A DNA stretch of 9,029 nt, from NCBI GenBank assembly GCA_910586425.1, contig CAJUHL010000066.1:1-9029 (forward strand), given 5' to 3'. Position numbers and translations under genes: made by a program. Below the pieces are notes generated by a model. It worked only from the letters and a program-made list of their open reading frames with translations. It was not told the origin of the DNA and did not search any database. Source of the DNA: an uncultured Bacilli bacterium (lineage in GTDB: Bacteria > Bacillota_I > Bacilli_A > RF39 > UBA660). Below, in pieces: positions 1 through 5,899 of the stretch. How positions within the stretch are numbered: the stretch's first letter is position 1; every line of letters begins with the position of its first letter.

Positions 1-27
1 TTTATCCGTTATTTGTATTTCTCTCAT
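1..27 (-). CDS. 5' end of an unidentified gene (partial, runs off the left edge)
   Basis: Only the first nine codons are present (MREIQITDK). The start is supported by a strong Shine-Dalgarno, GGGAGG on the minus strand at 34-39, six bases before the ATG at 25-27. The gene lies 47 bp downstream of the GIY-YIG gene on the same strand, so it is probably the next member of that operon. Nine residues are too few to name a family. Confidence 0.55.
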
Positions 28-74
28 TTATTTCCTCCCAATGAAAATCGAATTTCAACTATAGTATTCTGTAA

Positions 75-503
75 TTATTTAAATCCTAATTCTTTCATTT
101 TATCTTGTACTTTCTTTTTTCTTTTCTCAATACTTTTTATTTGAATATCACTTTTTGAGGACTGTGTTAGTGGTTTCAATTTATCTATAAATTCTAATTC
201 TATTTCTTTAAAGGAATCCTTATTTTCTTGCGTATTCTTCTTTAAGTCAATCTTTTTAAGAACACTGAATTTTAGTATTAAATCATCATTATTCTTATCA
301 TCTTCTTCCAATCCAAAAAGTTCTGGCTTTTCATTAAAAACATATAAATGTCTTCCACATCTTCTTGCAATCCATACAGACTCACCTATGTATAACGATA
401 TTGGTGTTTCTATTCCATTTTTCTTTAATTCAACGTGATAAACTCCGCCATTAATCGCTCTTTTATCTAATCCATTTTCCGTTTGAAAAAAATCAATAAT
501 CAT
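75..503 (-). CDS. GIY-YIG nuclease-like protein
   Basis: A 142-aa protein that I read as a single GIY-YIG endonuclease domain. Visible motifs, in order, are G20-V21-Y22 (the GIY element), Y38-I39-G40 (the YIG element) followed by E41, the basic stretch R47-R48 with R51-H52, and E102 nine residues before P111. In UvrC-type members that last spacing marks the metal-binding glutamate (E-x8-P). The catalytic set therefore looks intact, although the usual Asn after the Pro is Q114. The C-terminus is a Lys-rich helix. Family knowledge: these domains cut DNA with one metal ion. The target here is unknown. The start is chosen because AAGGA lies six bases upstream of the ATG. It is 43 bp downstream of kptA and probably co-transcribed with it. 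It could also be a non-catalytic or regulatory member; the family call rests on motif reading alone. Confidence 0.68.
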   Translation of the reverse strand: MIIDFFQTENGLDKRAINGGVYHVELKKNGIETPISLYIGESVWIARRCGRHLYVFNEKPELFGLEEDDKNNDDLILKFSVLKKIDLKKNTQENKDSFKEIELEFIDKLKPLTQSSKSDIQIKSIEKRKKKVQDKMKELGFK

Positions 504-546
504 ATTTTATCCTTCCATATTCTATAAATTTTATCATTCTATAAAA

Positions 547-1092
547 TCAGACATTTATCTGCTCTAAATATTTAACATCTACTATTTCCGTCAGCCACAC
601 ACCATTTTCAGAAAGATAAAACTTAATTCCAGCTTGATACATTTGTCCACTATATACTTTCAAAATCTCTGGTTTACCATGCCGTTTTCCAACTTTACTT
701 GCTGTTTCAATATCTTCTGAAAGATGCACATATAAACGACTCATTGGTTTCAAGCCTTCTATCATAATATCTTTTATAAATCTATCTGCGGTTCCATGAT
801 ATAAAAATTCTGGTGGTTCTTGTTCCTTTAATTCCACATCCACAGGAATACTATGCCCTTGATTTGCTCGAATTAGTGTCCTGTCTTCATTAAAACTGTA
901 TCTCTGCTTATTATCAGTTCTAACAATTGCTTCTAATACTTCCATGTCTATTTTACGTCCAGTATTATTTATTCCATCAATAAGCTCTTCTACATTGGCC
1001 CATCCATGCTCGTCTAAATTAATTCCCACTGTATCTGGTTTATGTCGTAATACAAGACTAATAAATACGCTCAACTTATCTAACTTTCCCAT
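547..1092 (-). CDS. kptA: RNA 2'-phosphotransferase (Tpt1/KptA family)
   Basis: A 181-aa protein covering the full family length. Tpt1/KptA enzymes use NAD+ to remove an internal RNA 2'-phosphate, giving ADP-ribose 1'',2''-cyclic phosphate and nicotinamide. Some members also ADP-ribosylate 5'-phosphorylated nucleic-acid ends. Visible motifs: LRHKP (R16, H17), QRYSF (R64), RANQGHS (75-81), YHGT (98-101, NAD-binding), SRLYVHLS with R119, and RHGKP (138-141). The family's Arg-His-Arg-Arg catalytic tetrad maps to R16, H17, R64 and R119, so the enzyme should be active. An in-frame ATG lies 21 bases upstream at 1113, but the start at 1092 is preferred: it has GGAGG five bases before it and begins directly with the conserved N-terminus. 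It sits 29 bp after the DUF262 gene and 43 bp before the GIY-YIG gene in one apparent operon. Bacteria have no tRNA splicing that makes 2'-phosphates, so the substrate is an open question. Confidence 0.95.
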   Translation of the reverse strand: MGKLDKLSVFISLVLRHKPDTVGINLDEHGWANVEELIDGINNTGRKIDMEVLEAIVRTDNKQRYSFNEDRTLIRANQGHSIPVDVELKEQEPPEFLYHGTADRFIKDIMIEGLKPMSRLYVHLSEDIETASKVGKRHGKPEILKVYSGQMYQAGIKFYLSENGVWLTEIVDVKYLEQINV

Positions 1093-1121
1093 ATATCCTC
1101 CAAATAAAATCAAGTTTTCAA

Positions 1122-1643
1122 TTATAATTTCGTAATCATATCTTTAACCCTTTGTATTTCTTCTTTGGTATGAGGAGTACCACCCTCATTCATTTCGATA
1201 TACCATTGCAACACATCTTTCTCATATTGTAAATCGTTAATCCGAATTGATAATCTGGATGTTATTTCTCTTGGCTCTCCTTCAAACTCATTATAATACA
1301 GCCCAAATACCTTCAAATTGTTTGACTGAAACTTCATTATTGCAGTAATTCTCTGCAATCCATCTACACACACAAAATCATCATAATCCGTCTTTGCTTT
1401 GCAATGCCAACTTGGCTTATTGAAAAATATTTCTTTACCAGAAGTACCACCTTTTAAAACATATTCTATATACTTTTCCTGTTGTTCTTCTGTCCATACA
1501 TGTCCACGTTGGAAGTCTGGATTTAAAATAAGTCCTTGTTCATCTATATATTCTTGTATAGTTTTACTAAAATATTTAAATCCAACATCGACATTATAAT
1601 TTGCTCTATTTGTCAAAAATTGTGGTATATCTGTAAATTTCAT
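1122..1643 (-). CDS. DUF262 (GmrSD N-terminal-like, ParB/Srx fold) single-domain protein
   Basis: A 173-aa protein with the signature blocks of DUF262: NPDFQRGHVW (41-50), VDGLQR (93-98) and NEGGTPHTKEE (152-162). DUF262 is the ParB/sulfiredoxin-like, nucleotide-binding N-terminal domain of GmrSD type IV restriction enzymes and related defence proteins. There it is normally joined to a C-terminal HNH (DUF1524) nuclease. Here it stands alone: the frame stops shortly after the last DUF262 block and no HNH motif follows. The ATG has a good Shine-Dalgarno (GGAGG, seven bases upstream). The next gene, kptA, starts 29 bp downstream on the same strand, so the two are probably co-transcribed. The separate GIY-YIG protein two genes down could supply nuclease activity; that pairing is inference. 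Confidence 0.85.
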   Translation of the reverse strand: MKFTDIPQFLTNRANYNVDVGFKYFSKTIQEYIDEQGLILNPDFQRGHVWTEEQQEKYIEYVLKGGTSGKEIFFNKPSWHCKAKTDYDDFVCVDGLQRITAIMKFQSNNLKVFGLYYNEFEGEPREITSRLSIRINDLQYEKDVLQWYIEMNEGGTPHTKEEIQRVKDMITKL

Positions 1644-1665
1644 ATTTAACCTCCATTCTGATAAA

Positions 1666-1692
1666 CAAAAAATACCAGCAACCCGTTTTGCT
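1666..1692 (-). terminator. Weak terminator-like hairpin
   Basis: On the minus strand AGCAA (1692-1688), a six-base loop and TTGCT (1681-1677) form a short stem, followed after GGTA by a run of six Ts. The stem is only five pairs and the T-run is offset, so this may at best attenuate transcription between the Cys/His-rich gene and the DUF262 gene. Confidence 0.3.
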
Positions 1693-1758
1693 TAATTTAT
1701 CATTCACAAAATCAAATATTTCCTTTTACTATCTTCTAATAAAATCAATCATTCATAT

Positions 1759-1980
1759 CTATTTCACTTTTTTCCGTTTCTCATTCCAATACTTATTCGC
1801 TTCCTCTGAGCCTCTAATAAACAACGTTGTCCATATCCCTTTATAAAGGCAGCCAGGACACAAACAACCATGATATGCCATATTATCTCTGATAGAATAC
1901 ATATTGTGTCCACAATCTGTAAAGAAAAAGATCCCATCTCCATGCTTTTCTGGCGTTGTTTGATATGTTGCAATATTCAT
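1759..1980 (-). CDS. Small Cys/His-rich protein, putative zinc-binding
   Basis: A 73-aa protein with a cluster of possible metal ligands: C23, H25, C39, C41 and C44 (CGH, then CLCPGC). The C-x-C-x2-C ending resembles a small zinc ribbon or finger. The C-terminus is basic (RKKVK). No family is recognised. An upstream in-frame ATG at 2004 would add eight residues, but the ATG at 1980 is preferred because GAGG lies ten bases before it and the sequence ahead of 2004 lacks a properly spaced site. It begins 25 bp after the recombinase-fragment gene and is probably in the same transcript. A role in DNA or RNA binding is possible but not shown. Confidence 0.6.
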   Translation of the reverse strand: MNIATYQTTPEKHGDGIFFFTDCGHNMYSIRDNMAYHGCLCPGCLYKGIWTTLFIRGSEEANKYWNEKRKKVK

Positions 1981-2005
1981 CAATAATCTACCTCTATTTA
2001 TCATA

Positions 2006-2365
2006 TTATACCATACACTTCTCCGCTAAACCAATCAGATTATTTATACCATTAAACTTATCTTCTCCATTTTGAGCCATATCCCAACACTTACTAAGAA
2101 TTTCTCTAAAATCTTCAGCTTTTAATGGAATCACAGGACTATTCTTAATCACTGGCTTCTTTCCATTAGAAACATCAGTAATAAAATCTCCCATGTCATT
2201 ATACAATTTGATTTCATCCTCTCTGGCAATTCCAATATAATGAAGTGTCGTGTTACGATCCGAATGAGAAAAGATTCCTTGAAGTTTATCCACCGTTGTT
2301 ATATCGTAAGGATGGAGTTTTACTGACCAGTAACCGAACGCCTTCCTAGTCGAATGCGTACTCAC
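2006..2365 (-). CDS. C-terminal catalytic fragment of a tyrosine recombinase
   Basis: A 119-aa protein whose first 60 residues match the end of a tyrosine-recombinase catalytic domain: THSTRK gives the H-x-x-R box (H4, R7), SHS gives the third-box histidine (H34), and TTLHYIGI carries the nucleophile Y43. The first catalytic Arg (TGLR box), the Lys and the whole DNA-binding N-terminus are missing, so it should not recombine DNA alone. A further 76 residues follow the Tyr, a long tail for a simple remnant. The only start is a GTG at 2363-2365 that overlaps the TGA of the ParB-like gene as GTGA. I see no Shine-Dalgarno, so translation would need termination-reinitiation. The frame is closed upstream by TAG at 2393-2395. 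It may be a decayed integrase tail or a kept small protein; the coupled overlap slightly favours the latter. Confidence 0.62.
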   Translation of the reverse strand: MSTHSTRKAFGYWSVKLHPYDITTVDKLQGIFSHSDRNTTLHYIGIAREDEIKLYNDMGDFITDVSNGKKPVIKNSPVIPLKAEDFREILSKCWDMAQNGEDKFNGINNLIGLAEKCMV

Positions 2366-3120
2366 AGGATATTTGATTTCACAGGCACTTTCCTATCATT
2401 CGGATGTGCAATCCACACCTCCCTCAATGCCCCCATTACAAAAGTTGCATAGCCATTTGTCTCTTTGTTCCAACCAGCGTTATCAATAATAGAAAAAATA
2501 AAGTCCAGACACTTTTCGCCATGAACTTTTACAATTGAATATGTATCTGTATAACTTCCAAGTACTGATTCTTCCCTGTTCCCCTTAGTTGCTACAAATT
2601 TAATCCCATACTTATTCAGAAGCTTTTCTAAAGATACGGCAGCAACATCACCAATAATCACTCTTGAAAGATGTTTTTCAAGTGGCTTCACATTTTCCAC
2701 TTCTGAATCCTGACCTATGAAGTATTCTGCTTCAAATTTTAATCGCTCATTCAAGTCTTCAGGCGCATCCATAAGAATAATTGCATTCAGTCTATCCATG
2801 CCCTTCTCAGGAGCCACCAGACACCTTCCCTGACCATCTACAACCGCAAATCTATACTCTTCTGGATGTGGAACTAAGATAATAGGAGTCAATTTCCGTT
2901 CATCCCATTTATTCTTTAGCTTATTCAGATGTTTATGTGTCCTCATGCCCTGATACCTTGAATCCACAAAACAACAGGATAAAGGAACTACTGCACTCCC
3001 TGTAATCGCTCTCTGGTTCTTTCCTTTTCCAATAGTCGTAAGTGGCTTGATATTTGCCACTATGTCATTAAACTGTTCCATCCTCCTTGTTTCCTCATTC
3101 ATTGCTACTACTGCACTCAT
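2362..3120 (-). CDS. ParB/sulfiredoxin-like domain protein
   Basis: A 252-aa protein. Residues about 50-115 read as a ParB-like nuclease/NTP-binding fold: FVDSRYQG (51-58), a basic helix LNKLKNKWDERKL (65-77), and VVDGQGR (93-99) in the position of the ParB-type catalytic or nucleotide-binding loop, followed by LNAIILMD. I think it is a DUF6551-like member, but the exact family name is uncertain. The C-terminal half is mostly helical with no motif I recognise. The start is secure: AGGAGG lies eight bases upstream of the ATG at 3120. Its stop overlaps the GTG of the recombinase fragment by four bases, suggesting coupled expression. Such proteins are common on phages, plasmids and integrative elements, where they act in partition, regulation or nuclease roles; which applies here is unknown. 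Confidence 0.7.
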   Translation of the reverse strand: MSAVVAMNEETRRMEQFNDIVANIKPLTTIGKGKNQRAITGSAVVPLSCCFVDSRYQGMRTHKHLNKLKNKWDERKLTPIILVPHPEEYRFAVVDGQGRCLVAPEKGMDRLNAIILMDAPEDLNERLKFEAEYFIGQDSEVENVKPLEKHLSRVIIGDVAAVSLEKLLNKYGIKFVATKGNREESVLGSYTDTYSIVKVHGEKCLDFIFSIIDNAGWNKETNGYATFVMGALREVWIAHPNDRKVPVKSNIL

Positions 3121-3154
3121 ACTGGAATCCTCCTTAAATATGTAATTTTTTGTA

Positions 3155-3194
3155 TAATAAAAAGCATCTGGATTTTTTATTCCCCAAATGCTTT
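3155..3194 (-). terminator. Rho-independent terminator of the relB-yafQ operon
   Basis: On the minus strand AAAGCATTTGG (3194-3184) pairs with CCAGATGCTTT (3171-3161): eleven pairs with one G-U. The loop is AT-rich and a T-rich run (TTTTTATTAT) follows. It lies 19 bp after the toxin stop codon and separates the toxin-antitoxin operon from the ParB-like gene. Confidence 0.85.
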
Positions 3195-3212
3195 CTAATA
3201 TCCTATTCTATT

Positions 3213-3485
3213 CTAAAATAAATCGCTATGCGTTCCTGTCCTTGTTAAGTATAATACCAGCTCCCCATGGTCAATTTCATAAATCAATAGCCAATCAGAT
3301 GTAATATGACACTCTCTACAACCAGCATAATCTCCACTGAGAGGATGATCCCTATTTTTTTCTGGTAATTGTTCACCATTCGCCAACTTATGAATAATTT
3401 CTTCTATAAGTTTTATGTCATACCCTCTTTTAATGGCCCTTTTATAATCCTTCTTAAAAGAAATATGGTATCTAATCTTCAGCAT
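3213..3485 (-). CDS. yafQ: YafQ family mRNA interferase toxin
   Basis: A 90-aa toxin of the RelE/ParE superfamily, YafQ branch. YafQ binds the ribosome and cleaves mRNA, in E. coli preferring in-frame AAA lysine codons. All residues known to matter in E. coli YafQ have visible counterparts: H47 (RDHPLSG), H60, D64 and W65 (CHITSDW), H86 and F90 at the extreme C-terminus (GTHSDLF). The toxin is therefore probably active. Its ATG lies inside the end of the antitoxin gene (14-bp overlap), the standard antitoxin-first arrangement that couples translation. No separate promoter is seen; transcription should come from the antitoxin promoter at 3769-3797 and end at 3155-3194. Confidence 0.95.
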   Translation of the reverse strand: MLKIRYHISFKKDYKRAIKRGYDIKLIEEIIHKLANGEQLPEKNRDHPLSGDYAGCRECHITSDWLLIYEIDHGELVLYLTRTGTHSDLF

Positions 3486-3744
3486 TTAAATCCTCCATTA
3501 ATTCTTCCACAGAAGAAAAAGAACGACTCAAATTCCTTCCATGCCTTACATCATCAATGGCTCTGATTGTATCTGCGTTAGGTACATCCATAGAAATTGC
3601 AAATGGTATCCGTTGTTCTCTTACAGCTTGTTTGGCTGATATTGTAAAAAAAGTTGTCATATCCATTCCAAGATTAGATACAAGTTCCTGTAACTGAGAC
3701 TTCAAATCCTCATCCATTCTCATTGTTATATTAGTCGTTGCCAT
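3472..3744 (-). CDS. relB: RelB/DinJ family antitoxin
   Basis: A 90-aa antitoxin. The N-terminus (TNITMRMDEDLKSQLQEL) is the beta strand and first helix of a ribbon-helix-helix DNA-binding dimer, and the C-terminal half (VPNADTIRAIDDVRHGR onward) wraps the toxin in this family. The frame is open upstream to 3813, but the ATG at 3744 is chosen: AAGGAG stands eight bases before it, the promoter lies at 3769-3797, and the conserved N-terminus begins there. By family behaviour it neutralises YafQ and, alone or with toxin, represses its own promoter. The DinJ name is an equally valid label for this branch. Confidence 0.95.
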   Translation of the reverse strand: MATTNITMRMDEDLKSQLQELVSNLGMDMTTFFTISAKQAVREQRIPFAISMDVPNADTIRAIDDVRHGRNLSRSFSSVEELMEDLNAED

Positions 3745-3768
3745 ATCATCAACTCCTTCCTTTACAAT

Positions 3769-3797
3769 ATTATATTTTTCAAAGAGGAATATGTCAA
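3769..3797 (-). promoter_or_regulatory. Promoter of the relB-yafQ operon
   Basis: On the minus strand a perfect TTGACA (3797-3792) and a perfect TATAAT (3774-3769) are separated by exactly 17 bp. The expected transcript start is near 3762, giving a short leader containing AAGGAG before the antitoxin ATG at 3744. A fully consensus promoter fits a toxin-antitoxin operon held down by autorepression. Confidence 0.9.
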
Positions 3798-3804
3798 TAC
3801 ATTG

Positions 3805-3821
3805 TTTGTGCAATGCACAAA
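3805..3821. promoter_or_regulatory. 17-bp perfect palindrome, candidate antitoxin operator
   Basis: TTTGTGCA, one central A, then TGCACAAA form a perfect 8-bp inverted repeat. It lies seven bp upstream of the -35 box of the relB-yafQ promoter. Ribbon-helix-helix antitoxins bind palindromes at their promoters, so operator is the likely reading. The upstream, rather than core-overlapping, position is slightly unusual. Confidence 0.6.
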
Positions 3822-3832
3822 AATATCTAATT

Positions 3833-4456
3833 TCATTGATTTACTAATGGCTTATCCAAGTAAACAACTTTCCACAACGAATTGATTTTAAAAATACTTT
3901 GAGCAGATATCCAATCATATACATCATCACTAATAATAGCTGCTCTTTGAGTTTTCTTTTCTAAAAGTACCCATGATTTCAAATACTTATATGGCTTCAC
4001 AACATCCGAAATCATATAATATATCTCATCTAATATATCTTGTACAGTATCATCAGAATGTATCGTTAAATATTCTCTTTTATCATTCTTTCCCAGTTTA
4101 TATTCTAAAATCACATCGTATTTTTCTATTTTTTCATTTTTTCCAATTTTACCAAAATAATATTCTATTTTTTGCTCAAGTTTGTTTAAGATAAAATCAC
4201 AATCATTATTATCTGATTTTAAATTATTAGGATTCCAACAATCACGCATTCTTTTTAAATATGATTGAACAATTTCTTGAAAAACCTCTCTATCATAAAC
4301 AATATTAAATAAATGCAAAATTTTTCCCAGAAATATATGTAAATCCTCTATCCCTGATAGATTATAAATTTGTTTATGTTGCAAAGGAGATGAAACATCA
4401 CTTATATCTATTGTAAGTATACTTTTAAAAAAGCCCGTAAAATCAAGGCTTTTCAC
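3833..4456 (-). CDS. Unrecognised 207-aa protein
   Basis: I do not recognise this protein. It is soluble-looking, with no signal peptide or membrane segment. The N-terminal half is helical and Ile/Leu/Lys/Asn-rich. The C-terminal part (about 113-200) alternates strand, strand, helix, strand: YDVILEYKL, EYLTIHSD, TVQDILDEIYYMI, then SWVLLEKKT. That order loosely resembles a ubiquitin-like beta-grasp layout, but this is only a pattern impression. The start is uncertain: the frame opens with GTG at 4454-4456 and only a weak GGGG lies nine bases before it. The start is 117 bp from the integrase gene, in the likely junction zone, so the original 5' end may have been altered by insertion. It stops 11 bp before the relB operator palindrome. 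Confidence 0.55.
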   Translation of the reverse strand: MKSLDFTGFFKSILTIDISDVSSPLQHKQIYNLSGIEDLHIFLGKILHLFNIVYDREVFQEIVQSYLKRMRDCWNPNNLKSDNNDCDFILNKLEQKIEYYFGKIGKNEKIEKYDVILEYKLGKNDKREYLTIHSDDTVQDILDEIYYMISDVVKPYKYLKSWVLLEKKTQRAAIISDDVYDWISAQSIFKINSLWKVVYLDKPLVNQ

Positions 4457-4474
4457 TTCTTAAAACCCCTAATT

Positions 4475-4513
4475 TTCGTATAAAATCCCTTATATTCGTA
4501 TAAAATTCGTATA
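4475..4513. repeat. Three TTCGTATA direct repeats beside the integrase gene
   Basis: TTCGTATAAAAT occurs at 4475-4486 and again at 4495-4506, and TTCGTATA occurs once more at 4506-4513. The starts are spaced 20 and 11 bp apart. They lie between the divergent integrase and 207-aa genes. Short direct repeats next to a tyrosine integrase are often arm-type binding sites or part of the attachment site; either is possible here. Confidence 0.5.
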
Positions 4514-4540
4514 GAAATCTTGGCGCATATGTGCTATAAT
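4512..4540 (+). promoter_or_regulatory. Integrase promoter (extended -10)
   Basis: An extended -10 box, TGCTATAAT (4532-4540), with a weak -35 (TAGAAA at 4512-4517, spacer 17 bp). Transcription would start near 4547, within the hairpin over the integrase ribosome binding site. The palindrome-like GCGCATATGTGC at 4523-4534 runs into the TG of the extended -10, so a bound protein would block polymerase. Confidence 0.65.
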
Positions 4541-4542
4541 AG

Positions 4543-4564
4543 CCCTATCAAATCGGATAGGGGG
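4543..4564 (+). promoter_or_regulatory. Hairpin sequestering the integrase ribosome binding site
   Basis: CCCTATC (4543-4549) and GATAGGG (4556-4562) form a perfect 7-bp stem with a six-base loop. The 3' arm contains part of the G-run (4560-4564) that is the only Shine-Dalgarno for the ATG at 4574. If transcription starts upstream of 4543 the stem can mask initiation; a start within the stem would remove this control. The dyad might also be an integrase core site. Confidence 0.5.
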
Positions 4565-4573
4565 CTTTAAGAT

Positions 4574-5779
4574 ATGGCTGATAAAGTAAGAACCAAAACA
4601 AAATATAAAAGTATCTATTACAACAATACAACTAAAAAGTATGATGTAAAGTATAACTATAAAGAATATGATATTAAGACTGGCAAAAATCGGTATCGGG
4701 CTAAATGGTCTTATAATCTTAATACGCTTACAGAAGCACGGGCGGAACTTGCTAGACTGCAGACAAGTGGCGTAAAAACTGATGATAAAGATATAACATT
4801 ATCGGGCGCATATGAATTATGGGAAATTAAAGCAATAGGGCAAAATTTTAGCCCAATTACAATAAAAAATACATCTAATTTTATGACAATGATATACCAA
4901 TTTTTGCCAGCCTCAACCAAACTCAAAGACATTGACGAAGATGTTTATTATAAGTTTTGTGCTAATATAAGAAGTCAAGGTTATTCAGAAGAAACGCTAT
5001 TTTCATTAAATACAACATTTAGAAAAGTAATCAATCACGCATTTAAAAAACGTCTTATTACAAATAATTTTTTGCTTTATACTGATAATATGAAAACTAA
5101 AAGAAAAGAAGATTATAGAGTTATAAGTAAAGAAGAGTTTGACTTAATAGATAATTATTTTAAAGATAATAAATGTATTAGAAAAAATCAAAACAGTTAT
5201 AAAAAATATAGATTTATGTATAACTTGCTTTATTATACTGGTTTACGGATTGGTGAAGCATTGGCATTAACTTATAATGATTTTGAAGAGTTTAGTTATT
5301 ATAAAAAAAGTGATGAACCTTTAAGAATATCGCCCACAAGTGAAAGCGTAAACAATAAGCATTTACAGGGAACAAGGGTTATTATAAATAAATCATATGT
5401 AAGCCGTGAAAAACTTTTGAAAGATACAAAAAACTATAAAAAAAGAACTATACCTTTAAGCCCTTCAACAGAACGGTTATATATGCGTTTAAAGGAAGAA
5501 CACAAAAACAATGGCGGTTCATTAGAAGATAAAATATTTTCATATGATTATTCAACATATAATAGCACTATAAAAAAGGCTTGTGAAAAATTAGAACTTG
5601 AACCTTGTTCTTGTCATTCATTCAGACATACTTTTATATCAAACTTAATTAAGAAAAATATACCGCTAACGGTAATTGAAAAAGTATCGGGTGATAATCA
5701 AAATACTATTTTAAAGCGTTATTCACACATGTTTGAGTCTGATGAAGTTATGATATTAACAGCTTTACAAGATTTATAA
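4574..5779 (+). CDS. int: Tyrosine recombinase/integrase
   Basis: A 401-aa phage/ICE-type tyrosine integrase of normal length. The N-terminus (about 1-65, Lys/Tyr-rich) fits an arm-binding domain and about 75-170 is the SAM-like core-binding domain (LSGAYELWE onward). The catalytic domain follows: R225 in YTGLRIGEAL, a Lys candidate at 283-290 in the beta-hairpin before RTIPLS, H348-x-x-R351 in CHSFRHTF, and the nucleophile Y383 in KRYSHMF. The third-box position, normally His or Trp in a GH motif, is D374 (VSGDNQNT). The enzyme would integrate and excise the element; a separate excisionase is not seen. The start is the ATG nine bases after a G-rich Shine-Dalgarno. It is the first gene of the rightward module and lies at the junction with the leftward genes, where integrases usually sit relative to an attachment site. 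Confidence 0.96.
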   Translation: MADKVRTKTKYKSIYYNNTTKKYDVKYNYKEYDIKTGKNRYRAKWSYNLNTLTEARAELARLQTSGVKTDDKDITLSGAYELWEIKAIGQNFSPITIKNTSNFMTMIYQFLPASTKLKDIDEDVYYKFCANIRSQGYSEETLFSLNTTFRKVINHAFKKRLITNNFLLYTDNMKTKRKEDYRVISKEEFDLIDNYFKDNKCIRKNQNSYKKYRFMYNLLYYTGLRIGEALALTYNDFEEFSYYKKSDEPLRISPTSESVNNKHLQGTRVIINKSYVSREKLLKDTKNYKKRTIPLSPSTERLYMRLKEEHKNNGGSLEDKIFSYDYSTYNSTIKKACEKLELEPCSCHSFRHTFISNLIKKNIPLTVIEKVSGDNQNTILKRYSHMFESDEVMILTALQDL

Positions 5780-5793
5780 CAATAAGCGTTGAT

Positions 5794-5896
5794 AAGTTGC
5801 CTAAAGAGTGGGCGATAGCCCGTCAAGGGGGGCACCGCCCCGCCGCCTGCGGCGAGGGTGGGGGGTTCCCTATTATTACTACTCTTTAGGCAACTT
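5794..5896. repeat. 16-bp inverted repeat enclosing a GC-rich structured core
   Basis: AAGTTGCCTAAAGAGT (5794-5809) and its exact reverse complement (5881-5896) are 71 bp apart. The interior is strongly GC-rich in an AT-rich neighbourhood and folds into smaller stems: GGGC/GCCC with a GATA loop (5810-5821), GGGGC/GCCCC (5829-5841) and CGCCGC/GCGGCG (5841-5854), of which the last two share base 5841 and so are alternatives at that base. A single- or double-strand origin of the Rep is the best reading. A structured RNA or a miniature mobile insertion are alternatives. Confidence 0.6.
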
Positions 5897-5899
5897 TTA

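Noticed and set aside
944..1135. Plus-strand open frame opposite kptA
   Set aside because: It lies entirely against a well-supported gene and shows no ribosome binding site or family motif.
1764..1973. Alternative minus-strand frame over the Cys/His-rich gene
   Set aside because: The other frame has a better start context and an ordered Cys/His cluster; this one shows no feature.
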